Both the position numbers and the translations under genes were made by a program. The notes below the pieces were generated by a model, which was not told the DNA's origin, made no database searches, and saw only the letters and a list, made by a program, of their open reading frames with translations. From Mycolicibacterium flavescens (GTDB lineage: Bacteria > Actinomycetota > Actinomycetes > Mycobacteriales > Mycobacteriaceae), in contig NZ_MIHA01000001.1 of the NCBI RefSeq assembly GCF_001722335.1, positions 434,001-498,000 on the forward strand: DNA of 64,000 bases. The letters run 5' to 3'. The number at the start of each line of letters is the position of its first letter. Positions within the stretch are counted from its first letter, which is position 1. Below are positions 8,577 through 16,190 of this stretch, piece by piece.

Positions 8577-8582
8577 CGCAGA

Positions 8583-8742
8583 CCCCGCCGAGTGGCCACT
8601 TAAGCAGCGTCAAACCGCAAAACCCGCGCGACAACTGGCCACTCGAGGATGCCGACCACCCGCCGGGTCCCCCACCCCCCGCCGAGTGGCCACTTAAGCA
8701 GCGTCAACCCGCAAAACCCGCGCGACAACTGGCCACTCGAGG
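8583..8742. repeat. Two direct copies of a 66-bp inverted-repeat element
   Basis: Copies at 8583-8648 and 8677-8742 (period 94) differ at one base. Each is bounded by CGAGTGGCCA and its reverse complement TGGCCACTCG, so each can fold into a 10-bp stem with a loop of about 36 nt. They fill the space between the LysR gene and the SigF-type promoter of the Crp gene. They look like a small interspersed repeat of REP/MITE type and may also serve as terminators for the LysR gene. No coding potential. Confidence 0.8.
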
Positions 8743-8769
8743 GTCCGGCAGCGGAGCCGGCAGGTGACG

Positions 8770-8794
8770 GTTTAGCCCCGTCCCGGCCGGGTAA
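8770..8794 (+). promoter_or_regulatory. SigF-type promoter of the Crp-family gene
   Basis: GTTT at 8770-8773 (GGTTT with the preceding base), 15-nt spacer, then GGGTAA at 8789-8794. This matches the mycobacterial SigF consensus GTTT-N15-17-GGGTA. A start near 8800 leaves a leader of about 18 nt containing the ribosome binding site. Confidence 0.7.
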
Positions 8795-8817
8795 TCCGCG
8801 CTCGATTGGGAGGGACC

Positions 8818-9543
8818 ATGCTGGAAGCACCTACCCCGGCGCCGTCCGGGACCCGCCTGGACCGCCGCAGCCAAGCGGTACTGGCGCAGACCCCGATCCT
8901 GCGCGGCCTGTCCCCCGGCGACCGGGCGGTGTTGATCGAGTGCTTCGAGCCCGTCCGGTTCGCGGCCGGCCAGCTCATCTACCGGCAGGGTGAGCAGAGC
9001 ACGGGGCTCTACGTCGTGCTGGCCGGCAAGGTGAAGATCGGCTGGCGCGCGGCCGACACGCCGGACAAGCTGCTGGCTGTCGTCGGCCCGCCGGATGTCT
9101 TCGGCGCCGAGTCGATGTTCGATCCCGGGCCGCACCCGGATTCCGCGACCGCGCTGACCGACGTCCGCGCCGCGGTGATGGACCGCGACCAGTTGCCGAT
9201 GTGCATCGCGGGCCGCCCCCACATCGCCGAACAGCTGATGCGGATTTTGGCACGCGGTCTGCAGCGGACCGAAGACCAGATCACCGACCTCAACTTCACC
9301 GACGTTCCGGGTCGCGTTGCCAAACAGCTACTTTCGCTCTCCCAACGGTTCGGGGTCCGCCGCGACGGCCGGGTACACGTCGACCACAACCTGAAACAGG
9401 CTGAGATCGCCCAATTGGTAGGCGCGTCAAGGGAATCGGTGAACAAGTCCCTGTCGGAGTTCACCTCCCGCGGCTGGATAACGGTGCACGGCAGGAGCAT
9501 TGTCATCCACCAGGCCGAGCCGCTGGCCCGACGGGCACGCTGA
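8818..9543 (+). CDS. Crp/Fnr-family transcriptional regulator
   Basis: 241 aa; ATG 8818 preceded by GGGAGGG. Cyclic-nucleotide-binding-like beta barrel at about 30-145 (GQLIYRQGEQSTGLYVVLAG span, GPPDVFGAESMF), a dimer helix, then a winged helix with QAEIAQLVGASRESVNKSLSEF near 195-216 (two overlapping spans). The canonical cAMP Arg-Ser motif is not evident, so cAMP binding is uncertain. A SigF-type promoter lies upstream, and the SigF-family gene is the next large gene. Confidence 0.88.
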   Translation: MLEAPTPAPSGTRLDRRSQAVLAQTPILRGLSPGDRAVLIECFEPVRFAAGQLIYRQGEQSTGLYVVLAGKVKIGWRAADTPDKLLAVVGPPDVFGAESMFDPGPHPDSATALTDVRAAVMDRDQLPMCIAGRPHIAEQLMRILARGLQRTEDQITDLNFTDVPGRVAKQLLSLSQRFGVRRDGRVHVDHNLKQAEIAQLVGASRESVNKSLSEFTSRGWITVHGRSIVIHQAEPLARRAR

Positions 9544-9564
9544 CGGCGAATGCCCCGGATCACG

Positions 9565-9588
9565 GTTGCGCCGCGGTTGCCGCGGGTA
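9565..9588 (+). promoter_or_regulatory. SigF-type promoter before the 59-aa ORF
   Basis: GTTG at 9565-9568 (GGTTG with the preceding base), 15-nt spacer, GGGTA at 9584-9588: one mismatch in the -35. The predicted start is only a few bases before the ATG at 9599, so the message would be nearly leaderless. Confidence 0.5.
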
Positions 9589-9598
9589 CCTGTAGGTC

Positions 9599-9778
9599 AT
9601 GGACGCTGACACACTCATCGCGATGGCAGGGCTGACCGCGCTGGCCGCGGCTGCGCTGACGGGCGCGGTCTGGGACAGCGCGCTGGTGAGCTCTCCGGTG
9701 CGGGTGCGGACCCGTTCGCGCGGGCGGCACGCCATGCCGGTCAACGCGCCGACTCCGGCGCGCGACGCCGTGCGCTGA
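9599..9778 (+). CDS. Small hypothetical protein, 59 aa, one membrane segment
   Basis: Begins MDADTLIAMAGLTALAAAAL, one probable transmembrane helix (about 6-25), followed by a basic arginine-rich tail. Support comes from a SigF-like promoter placed exactly for a near-leaderless start, and the absence of any competing gene between 9544 and 9911. No strong ribosome binding site. It could be a small membrane stress protein; no family recognised. Confidence 0.5.
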   Translation: MDADTLIAMAGLTALAAAALTGAVWDSALVSSPVRVRTRSRGRHAMPVNAPTPARDAVR

Positions 9779-9820
9779 CCCTCGAGGGGTACGCTCGTCA
9801 TCGGGGGCAGCGACGGTGAT

Positions 9821-9846
9821 GTTTCGGCACGCCGCGCTAGGGGGTA
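9821..9846 (+). promoter_or_regulatory. SigF-type promoter of the sigma factor gene
   Basis: GTTT at 9821-9824, 17-nt spacer, GGGTA at 9842-9846, an exact consensus match. It lies about 65 bp before the start codon of a SigF-family sigma factor, suggesting positive autoregulation or control by another SigF paralogue. Confidence 0.7.
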
Positions 9847-9911
9847 AACCGCAACAGCACAGGTTCAGATCCGAGCCGTGATCGGCAGGGTCGAGGGTTT
9901 AGGAGCCTGTG

Positions 9912-10736
9912 GTGTCAGATAACAGCTCTGAATACGCAGATGTGACGGACATGTTCCGTCAACTCAAGGCGCTCGACGAAGGCTCGCTCGCCTACCAGCG
10001 CCAGCGCGAGGCGATCGTCGCCCGCACGCTGCCGCTGGCAGACCACATCGCCCGGCGCTACCGCAACCGCGGTGAGCCGATCGACGACCTGATCCAGGCC
10101 GCGCGCGTCGGCCTGGTCAACGCGGTCAACCGCTTCGACCCCGATAACGGTGCCGACTTCCTGTCGTTCGCGGTCCCCACGATGATGGGCGAGGTGCGCA
10201 GGCACTTCCGTGACTACGGATGGGCCGTGAAGGTGCCGCGCCGGCTCAAGGACCTGCAGGGCCAACTGGTGAAGGCGCGTGCGGAGTTGTCCCAGCAGAT
10301 CGGCCGGGCGCCGACGGCGTCGGAGGTGGCCGCCCATCTCGGCATCGACCGGGAAGCGGTGATGGAGGCGACGATCGCCAGCAGCAACTACTCGACGCTG
10401 TCCACCGACATCGCGACCTCAGCCGACGACGAGTACCGCTCGGTCGGAGAGACCCTCGGCGACGTCGACCCCAACATCGACAAGGTCGTCGACCTGGAGA
10501 CCGTGCGCCCCCTGATCGCCGCGCTGCCCGAGCGTGAGCAGACCGTGCTGGTGCTGCGGTTCTTCGAGAGCATGACCCAGACTCAGATCGCCGAGCGGAT
10601 GGGCTATTCGCAGATGCACGTCTCGCGGCTGCTGGCCCAGGCGTTGCGTCGACTGCGCGAACAGGTCGCCGAACCCCCTGCCCGGGACTCCGGGCCGCCG
10701 CGCGGACGCCGAGCGGTCAATCGCGGCGCGGCGTGA
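9912..10736 (+). CDS. RNA polymerase sigma factor, SigB/SigF/SigG stress family
   Basis: 274 aa. Tandem GTG codons occur at 9909 and 9912; 9912 gives better spacing (6 nt) to AGGAG. Region 2 spans about 45-113 (DLIQAARVGLVNAVNRFDP span, then FAVPTMMGEVRRHFRDYGWAVKVPRR read in two parts), region 3 about 115-150 (RAPTASEVAAHLG), region 4 about 200-255 (PEREQTVLVLRFF, TQTQIAERMGYSQMHVSRLL). Members direct polymerase to stress promoters and are normally held by an RsbW-type anti-sigma factor. No anti-sigma gene is adjacent, unlike the usual usfX-sigF order, so this is probably a SigF paralogue. Confidence 0.92.
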   Translation: MSDNSSEYADVTDMFRQLKALDEGSLAYQRQREAIVARTLPLADHIARRYRNRGEPIDDLIQAARVGLVNAVNRFDPDNGADFLSFAVPTMMGEVRRHFRDYGWAVKVPRRLKDLQGQLVKARAELSQQIGRAPTASEVAAHLGIDREAVMEATIASSNYSTLSTDIATSADDEYRSVGETLGDVDPNIDKVVDLETVRPLIAALPEREQTVLVLRFFESMTQTQIAERMGYSQMHVSRLLAQALRRLREQVAEPPARDSGPPRGRRAVNRGAA

Positions 10737-11154
10737 ACACCGGCACGTACACGTCCTGACCCTCGTGCGGCTGGCGTTCGAATGCCACCTCGACGGGCAA
10801 TCCGACGCGCACCGAATCCGGTTCGCAGTCGACGATATTGGCGGCCAGGCGCAGCCCGGGCTGCTCCTCGAGTTCGACGATCGCGATCACGTACGGGACC
10901 GGGACGGCCGGATTGAACGGCTGGTGGTTGACGGTGTAGGTGAACACCGTCGCGCGCCCCGACACCGGCGCAGGCGTGAGGTGCCCGGCGCAGTCGGGGC
11001 AGTCCGCCGCGGGTGGCGATACCCACCGGCCGCAGCTCTCGCACCGGTGGATCAGCAGTCGTCCGTCGCTCCCGCCGGTCCAGTACGGCCGGTTGTGCTC
11101 ATCCAGGGGCGGCAGCATCCTCGCTGCCGTGGCGGGTGCGACGTCATCGGACAC
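10717..11154 (-). CDS. DUF35 / OB-fold zinc-ribbon protein (acyl-CoA-associated)
   Basis: 145 aa. Zinc ribbon C38-x2-C41 (CESC) and C52-x2-C55 (CPDC), then an OB fold (GRATVFTYTVNHQPF, PYVIAIVELEEQPG). In steroid catabolism such proteins partner thiolase-like lipid-transfer enzymes to form a retro-aldolase or hydratase. GTG 11154 is preferred to ATG 11118; a TACGTT hexamer ends 8 bases upstream, so the transcript may be leaderless. Divergent from a thiolase-like gene 71 bp away. The 3' end overlaps the sigma factor gene by 20 bp. Confidence 0.85.
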   Translation of the reverse strand: MSDDVAPATAARMLPPLDEHNRPYWTGGSDGRLLIHRCESCGRWVSPPAADCPDCAGHLTPAPVSGRATVFTYTVNHQPFNPAVPVPYVIAIVELEEQPGLRLAANIVDCEPDSVRVGLPVEVAFERQPHEGQDVYVPVFTPRRD

Positions 11155-11224
11155 GACTAGCAACGTACAGTCGGTTGCGCTGTCTACACAAAAACAGACT
11201 GTTGCGGAAGCGGGTGACGACGAC

Positions 11225-12415
11225 GTGAACGTCTTCGAGAAGGACGCGGTCATCAGCGGCCTCGGCATATCGCGCATCGGGCGGCGGACCGGCATCCCCG
11301 GTATGGAGCTGACCATGGAGGCGGTGCGCGCGGCGGTGGCCGACGCCGGCCTGAACGTCGAGGACATCGACGGCGTCGTGACGTTCGGTGATGTGCCGTC
11401 GGCGGAAGTGATTGCCGCACTCGGTGATCACGCGACCGACCAGGGCTTCGGGTTTGCGACAGGCGGCATCCTCACCCCCGTCATGTCGGCGATGATGGCC
11501 GTTGCCGAGCGTCGCGCCCGCCACGTCCTGGTCTACCGGACGGTGCAGATGCTCGGCGGCACGATGAACCAGGCGCCCAGCGACGGCGACGACAACCCGC
11601 TGGCCAATCCGCCCGAAGAACCTCGCACGCCTGGCGCACCGCGCAAGCTTCGGCCATTCGAGGACGTCGGCGAACTGCTTGCCGCGCACGCCTATTCGGC
11701 GGCGAACTGGTTGGCGATGCACTGCCGCAGGCACATGGACCTGTACGGGACCACGAAGGAACAGCTGGGCTGGCTGGCAATCAACAGCAGGCGCAACGCC
11801 GCGCTCAATCCGCTTGCCGCGTACCGAGACCCGATGACCATGGAGGACTACCTGGCGGCGCGCCCGGTTTCCACGCCGTTCGGACTCTTCGACTGCGACG
11901 TCCCGATCGACGGGTCGATCGCGTTCGTCATCTCCCACGCCGACTACGCCGCCGACGCCCCGTCGGCGGTGCGGGTGGAAGCCGTTGGCGGATCGTACGG
12001 TTCGGGCGGATGGTTCCACCGCGACGACTTCCCGAAGATGGCGTCCACCGATGCCGCCGCCCAGATGTGGTCGCGCACCGATCTGCGCCCGACCGACGTC
12101 GACGTCGCCGAACTCTACGACGGGTTCACGTTTCTGACGTTCGCCTGGCTGGAAGCGCTCGGCTTCTGCGCCGACGGCGAGGCTGGTCCGTTCGTCGAGG
12201 GTGCGACGCGGATCGCGCTCGACGGCGAGCTACCGCTGAACACGTACGGCGGGCAGCTGTCGGCGGGCCGCATGCACGGGTACTGGCTGCTGCACGAGGC
12301 GTGTCTGCAGCTGCGTGGGCAGGCCGGCGACCGTCAACTGGCGCGGCGGCCCGAGGTGGCGGTGGCCGCGGCCGGGGGCGGGCCGATCGCGGGCTGCCTA
12401 CTGCTGACCCGCTGA
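11225..12415 (+). CDS. Thiolase-like lipid-transfer protein (SCP-X/Ltp type)
   Basis: 396 aa, GTG start. Thiolase-superfamily features: N-terminal AVISGLGISRIGRR, a middle region with HMDLYGTTKEQLGWLAINSR (read in parts), and a C-terminal GGGPIAGC. No cysteine is visible at the usual nucleophile position, as in Ltp enzymes that perform retro-aldol cleavage of sterol side-chain CoA thioesters rather than thiolysis. The neighbouring DUF35 protein is the expected partner. Substrate is inferred from family only. Confidence 0.85.
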   Translation: MNVFEKDAVISGLGISRIGRRTGIPGMELTMEAVRAAVADAGLNVEDIDGVVTFGDVPSAEVIAALGDHATDQGFGFATGGILTPVMSAMMAVAERRARHVLVYRTVQMLGGTMNQAPSDGDDNPLANPPEEPRTPGAPRKLRPFEDVGELLAAHAYSAANWLAMHCRRHMDLYGTTKEQLGWLAINSRRNAALNPLAAYRDPMTMEDYLAARPVSTPFGLFDCDVPIDGSIAFVISHADYAADAPSAVRVEAVGGSYGSGGWFHRDDFPKMASTDAAAQMWSRTDLRPTDVDVAELYDGFTFLTFAWLEALGFCADGEAGPFVEGATRIALDGELPLNTYGGQLSAGRMHGYWLLHEACLQLRGQAGDRQLARRPEVAVAAAGGGPIAGCLLLTR

Positions 12416-12790
12416 GCGGCCGGGCGGTTTACGCAAGGCGCCCCACAGGCCCACCCCGATGCCGATGACCGCGCCGCCGAGGCCGATGGCCCGCGACGAG
12501 CCGCTCAGCTGATCGTGCACCGGCATGCCACCGAGGAGGTCGGCCGCGTCGGCGCCGCCGGAGGCGAGAAACCATCCGCGGGTGTCCCGGCCGCGCAGCG
12601 CCGCCGACAGCAGCAGGCCGCCGATCAGGGCGTCACGATAACCCATGGACCGCAACAGCAATCGGGCATTCGGGGTCGGCTGGCTGGAGTCACCCCAGAG
12701 CCGGTTCGCACGCAACGGGTCGACCAGGAACGAGACGCCCGAGGCGAATCGGATACCACCGGCGACGAGCGCGGCGCGATCGAGTGTCAT
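12398..12790 (-). CDS. Small membrane protein, DUF4267-like, 130 aa
   Basis: About four hydrophobic segments (ALVAGGIRFASGVSFLV, SMGYRDALIGGLLLSAAL, AIGLGGAVIGIGVGLWGAL). The motif RDALIGGLLL after an N-terminal helix resembles small actinobacterial DUF4267-type membrane proteins. Convergent with the thiolase-like gene and overlapping it by 18 bp. No functional prediction. Confidence 0.65.
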   Translation of the reverse strand: MTLDRAALVAGGIRFASGVSFLVDPLRANRLWGDSSQPTPNARLLLRSMGYRDALIGGLLLSAALRGRDTRGWFLASGGADAADLLGGMPVHDQLSGSSRAIGLGGAVIGIGVGLWGALRKPPGRSAGQQ

Positions 12791-12803
12791 GGCCGCAGCC
12801 TAA

Positions 12804-12959
12804 GCCCGCCGGCCGCCGCGTCGGGGCGGATCGCGAAACCACCCGCGAGCCGCGCTGGACGCGGCGCACGCCGAGTGGCGTGAGCACAGCCGGGTGCGCA
12901 ACACCGACTCGTGGTTGTTCAGCGACATGCGCGTCGCGGTCGCACGGCTGGCGAACTGA
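12804..12959 (+). pseudogene. Possible remnant: open C-terminal fragment without a start
   Basis: Between two minus-strand genes, a plus-strand frame is open after a TAA at 12801 and ends at TGA 12959. It reads like a natural protein C-terminus (AEWREHSRVRNTDSWLF, MRVAVARLAN) but has no usable start or ribosome binding site. It may be the tail of a gene lost by deletion; chance is also possible. Confidence 0.3.
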
Positions 12960-12962
12960 GGT

Positions 12963-13388
12963 CTAGTCGACCGCGAACAGCTCCAACTGGATGTTGTCGG
13001 GGTCCCGGAAGACCACCGTCGCGAACGGGAACGGCTGGTCACCCGTCTGCACCCCGGAATGCGCGATACCGAGTTCGTCGAGCCGCCGCGTCCACTGGTC
13101 GAGCGCATCGCGCGACGCGACGTTGAACGCGACATGGTCCAGCCCCGTTCGCGCCTCGTCGAATTGTTGTCCGTCGTTGCCGGTGTTGGTGTGCAGGCCG
13201 AGCACCACCCCCGAGTTCGGCTCGATCAGTAGTTCGGCGTAGCCGGTGTCTTCGCACCCGTAGTGCGGGAACTTCATCGGCAACCGCTGAGCGTCGAACA
13301 GCCGCTGGTACCAGGCCAGGCTGGCCTCCAAGTCGGTCACGGTGATCGAAACGTGGTGGATCCCGGTGATCGTTGGTGCGTCGGCCAT
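12963..13388 (-). CDS. VOC (glyoxalase/dioxygenase superfamily) protein
   Basis: 141 aa, ATG 13388 with AGGAGG 4 bases upstream. Two beta-alpha-beta-beta-beta modules: first GIHHVSITVTDLEASLAWYQRLF (His11/12 in HHVS as metal ligand, two spans), second GLDHVAFNVASRDALDQW, ending with DPDNIQLELFAVD, whose Glu is a typical metal ligand. Probably a metal-dependent lyase, isomerase or dioxygenase. It follows the exported esterase gene by 16 bp on the same strand and may be co-transcribed. Substrate unknown. Confidence 0.85.
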   Translation of the reverse strand: MADAPTITGIHHVSITVTDLEASLAWYQRLFDAQRLPMKFPHYGCEDTGYAELLIEPNSGVVLGLHTNTGNDGQQFDEARTGLDHVAFNVASRDALDQWTRRLDELGIAHSGVQTGDQPFPFATVVFRDPDNIQLELFAVD

Positions 13389-13404
13389 GTCGCCTCCTGG
13401 TGCT

Positions 13405-15132
13405 CTAGACCTCGAGCCCGAGGTCGGCGTAGATCTTCGGACGCTCGGCGTGCGCGTCGGGCAGGAACGGGAAGATCGTCCAGTCGTGGATCTGCCCCCT
13501 GCGCAGTTCGAACGTGAAGTCGGCGCCAGGTGTGGCGGCCGCCTTCTGCTGCAACACAAGCACATCCGGTGTGCGCAGGTCCAGCGAGCCGGCGTAGACG
13601 GCAATCGGCGGAAGGTCGGCCAGCGAACCGTAGATCGGGCTGGCGAGGGGGTGCTTCGTCCCGTCGGGATCCTCCGGTGTCTCCAGACCGCGCGCCCACC
13701 ACTGCCCGTTGCGCCTGGAACTGGCCGGGCTGAGCAACGGATCGTCGACGTCGGCGATCGCCGGGTTGGTCATGCTCGTGTCCAGCACCGGTGAGAGCAA
13801 CACCAACCGGCCGGGCAGCGTCGCGGTCAGGCAGGCCTCGTCGCCGTCGCAGCGCCGCACGAGTTCCTGCGCGGCGGCCAGCGCAATCGCGCCGCCCGCG
13901 GAGTCGCCGATGACGCTGACGTTCTCCCGGCCGTGGGTGTCGACCTGGGCGGCGATGAAGTCGGCGACGGTCGGCACGACGGTCTTGGCCGTGCCCCCGG
14001 TGCCCTGCGAATTGGCCAGCGGGTACAGCGGCACCACCACCGTCGCGCCGGTGTTTCTGGCCATGTCCGCGTAGGTCCACCAGTGGAAGAGGCTGGCCGT
14101 GGAGATGAACGAGCCGCCATGCAGCGCGACGACGACCTTCTCGGTGGGCTGGGTCGGCGCCAGCGTCCACACCTTCCACCCCTCGTACTCCGAACTGGTC
14201 ACCTTCAGCCCGAGCGTCACGAAGAACGGCGGGATGCCGTCGGTGAAGAACGGGATGCGGGCGCTGGTGCCGTTCAACTCGATACCGAACAGGTCGAGCA
14301 CAGGTTTGATCAGCCGCAGACCCGCGACGAAGATCTGCGTGACCAACGACGGTCGGCCGGTGAACACCGGTTCGGTGACCGCGGCGGCGGCCATCGGTGT
14401 GCTGACCGATTCCACGACCGGGGCGTTGGCCAACAGGGCATCCTCGACCTCCCGGCGCGCGAAGGCCATCAGCGCCAACGGGATCGGCGGCGGCGCCGGT
14501 TGGGCGGGCCCGTCGGCAAGCGGCGCCAGCACCGTCGTCAGCACCGTGGACAGCAGGGTGGCAGTCGTGCTGACCGGCGCCGGGTCGGGTTCGTCCTTCA
14601 GCGCGACGGTGTCCTGCGACGGCGCGGGCGGGTCGGGTTGCTGCACAACAGGTTCGGCGGCGGGTTCGGCGATCTCGACGACGGCGGGGGCGGGCTCTTC
14701 GGTGCTCGCTGCCGGGGCGACCGGTTCGGCCCGGGTGAAATCGTCGGCCGTCTCGGTGTTGTCGACCGGGTTCTGGTCGGCGCGTTTCGAAGCCGGCGGT
14801 TCCTCGGGTTCGTCGTCGACTTCCTCTTCTTCCGCGTCCTCTTCCCGGTCGTCCTCGTCGTGCTGCGCACCCCCGGTCGACACGACGACGCCGACCGGCG
14901 CCGACCGGACGTCGTCGGCCTCGTCCGGTTCGGGATCGGGCGTCGACGGTTCGGCCGGTTCGTCGCCGGATTGTTGTTCTGGCGAACTGGCCGGCGCGCT
15001 GGCCGGTGAGTCCGCTGCGGCGTCTTCGGTTTGCGCCCAGGCGATTCCGCCGCCGTTCAGTGCGGCCGCCCCAACCCCCAATGCGACGGCCAGAACACCG
15101 ATCCGGCCGACGTACGTGACAGCTCTGTCCAT
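13405..15132 (-). CDS. Exported alpha/beta hydrolase (HSL-type esterase) with acidic/proline-rich header
   Basis: 575 aa. Residues 1-34 resemble a signal sequence (GRIGVLAVALGVGAA at 9-23, then AWAQ). Residues 35-215 are a Ser/Pro/Asp/Glu-rich linker including a DDREEDAEEEE run. A PLALMAFARRE segment is at 218-228. The catalytic domain follows: oxyanion HGGSF 338-342, nucleophile S411 in GDSAGG, acid around D518-D523, His549 in QIHDW. This is the hormone-sensitive-lipase class (mycobacterial Lip family). The header has the same length and motifs as the protein at 1659-3779, although the catalytic part is unrelated. Confidence 0.9.
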   Translation of the reverse strand: MDRAVTYVGRIGVLAVALGVGAAALNGGGIAWAQTEDAAADSPASAPASSPEQQSGDEPAEPSTPDPEPDEADDVRSAPVGVVVSTGGAQHDEDDREEDAEEEEVDDEPEEPPASKRADQNPVDNTETADDFTRAEPVAPAASTEEPAPAVVEIAEPAAEPVVQQPDPPAPSQDTVALKDEPDPAPVSTTATLLSTVLTTVLAPLADGPAQPAPPPIPLALMAFARREVEDALLANAPVVESVSTPMAAAAVTEPVFTGRPSLVTQIFVAGLRLIKPVLDLFGIELNGTSARIPFFTDGIPPFFVTLGLKVTSSEYEGWKVWTLAPTQPTEKVVVALHGGSFISTASLFHWWTYADMARNTGATVVVPLYPLANSQGTGGTAKTVVPTVADFIAAQVDTHGRENVSVIGDSAGGAIALAAAQELVRRCDGDEACLTATLPGRLVLLSPVLDTSMTNPAIADVDDPLLSPASSRRNGQWWARGLETPEDPDGTKHPLASPIYGSLADLPPIAVYAGSLDLRTPDVLVLQQKAAATPGADFTFELRRGQIHDWTIFPFLPDAHAERPKIYADLGLEV

Positions 15133-15187
15133 GCCACGGTCATATCAGATTGTTTGCCGGAACTCCGACTGTTTGCCCGGATTGACG

Positions 15188-16045
15188 TCAGCGACCGTGG
15201 GTGGCGAAGAACTGCCCGGTGGCGTGTGAGGCGTCGAACGGGCTGAGAAATCCGCCGGGCCACACATGCCCGCCGCCGTCGATCTGGACGAAGACCACCT
15301 CGGTTCCGCCGGCACATCCCGCTGCCGACAACCGGCGCACCGGACCTATGACCTCTTCGACGGGCGGCGGGCACCCGTTCACCTCGCGCCACCGCTGCGC
15401 CATGGCCGCCGGGCCGAGGATCGTGCTCGGGCCGCCGCGCCCCACCATCGGCCCGCCGCCGAACGGCACCACCGGATCTGCGGTGCCGTTCACCTCGAGG
15501 ACGGACACTGCCTGCGACGGGGCGCACGGCAGCGTCGAGGTGAATGACGCGGCCACCGGCGCGATCGCGGCGAAGACATCGGCGCGCTGACAGCCCAGGC
15601 GCGACGCCATGAACCCGCCCGCCGACGTGCCGGTCGCGAAGACCCTGCCGGGTTCGATGTCGTGCTCCTGCCGCAGGCGGTCCACGAGCGCGACGATGAA
15701 GCCGACGTCGTCGACGCCCTGGCGGTCCGGAACCGAGGCACCCCGGCCGTCGGCCCAGCTCATGTCCACACCGTCGGGATAGGCGACGACGAACCGGTGC
15801 TGGTCGGCGATCGCGTCGTAGTTCGTCGCTTCGGACTGTGCGACGCCGGTCATTCCGGCGCCGTGCAGGTTGACGACCAGACCGGCGGGGTCGTCCGGGC
15901 CCGGCGGCGTGTGCACCTGATACGTGCGGTTCAGACCGCCGACGGTCAACGCGCCCGCCGCGTCGCCGCCGGGGAAGGCCGCGACCGGCGGCGCGGACAC
16001 GCCCAGAAACAGACCGGCCAGCACGGCCGCCCCCCGAAAGATCAC
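15188..16045 (-). CDS. Secreted PHB-depolymerase/feruloyl-esterase-type hydrolase (LpqC-like)
   Basis: 285 aa from GTG 16045, chosen because GGAGG ends 5 bases upstream; the GTG at 16051 would overlap it. Signal peptide IFRGAAVLAGLFLGVSAPPVAA. Oxyanion region NLHGAGMTG, nucleophile Ser in GTSAGGFMAS, Asp in NGTADPVVPFGG, and His in GGGHVWPGG. This set is typical of the esterase / polyhydroxybutyrate-depolymerase group. No lipobox Cys is visible in the signal region, so it is probably freely secreted. It lies 55 bp upstream of the other exported esterase, same strand. Confidence 0.87.
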   Translation of the reverse strand: MIFRGAAVLAGLFLGVSAPPVAAFPGGDAAGALTVGGLNRTYQVHTPPGPDDPAGLVVNLHGAGMTGVAQSEATNYDAIADQHRFVVAYPDGVDMSWADGRGASVPDRQGVDDVGFIVALVDRLRQEHDIEPGRVFATGTSAGGFMASRLGCQRADVFAAIAPVAASFTSTLPCAPSQAVSVLEVNGTADPVVPFGGGPMVGRGGPSTILGPAAMAQRWREVNGCPPPVEEVIGPVRRLSAAGCAGGTEVVFVQIDGGGHVWPGGFLSPFDASHATGQFFATHGR

Positions 16046-16104
16046 GTTCACCTCCGCGACTCTAGAAGCCGCGTGTCCCCGATCACGCCACAACGCCGAC
16101 ATGC

Positions 16105-16129
16105 GTTTGGCCGCTTCGCCGCCGGGTAT
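16105..16129 (+). promoter_or_regulatory. SigF-type promoter before the GAF-domain gene
   Basis: GTTT at 16105-16108, 15-nt spacer, GGGTAT at 16124-16129: an exact match to the SigF consensus including the final T. The predicted start near 16135 is about 55 bp before the ATG at 16191. Confidence 0.7.
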
Positions 16130-16190
16130 CACGTGCGCACTCCGGACTCGGTTCACGTTCGACGATGGGACAGCCTTGATCACCTCGCAG

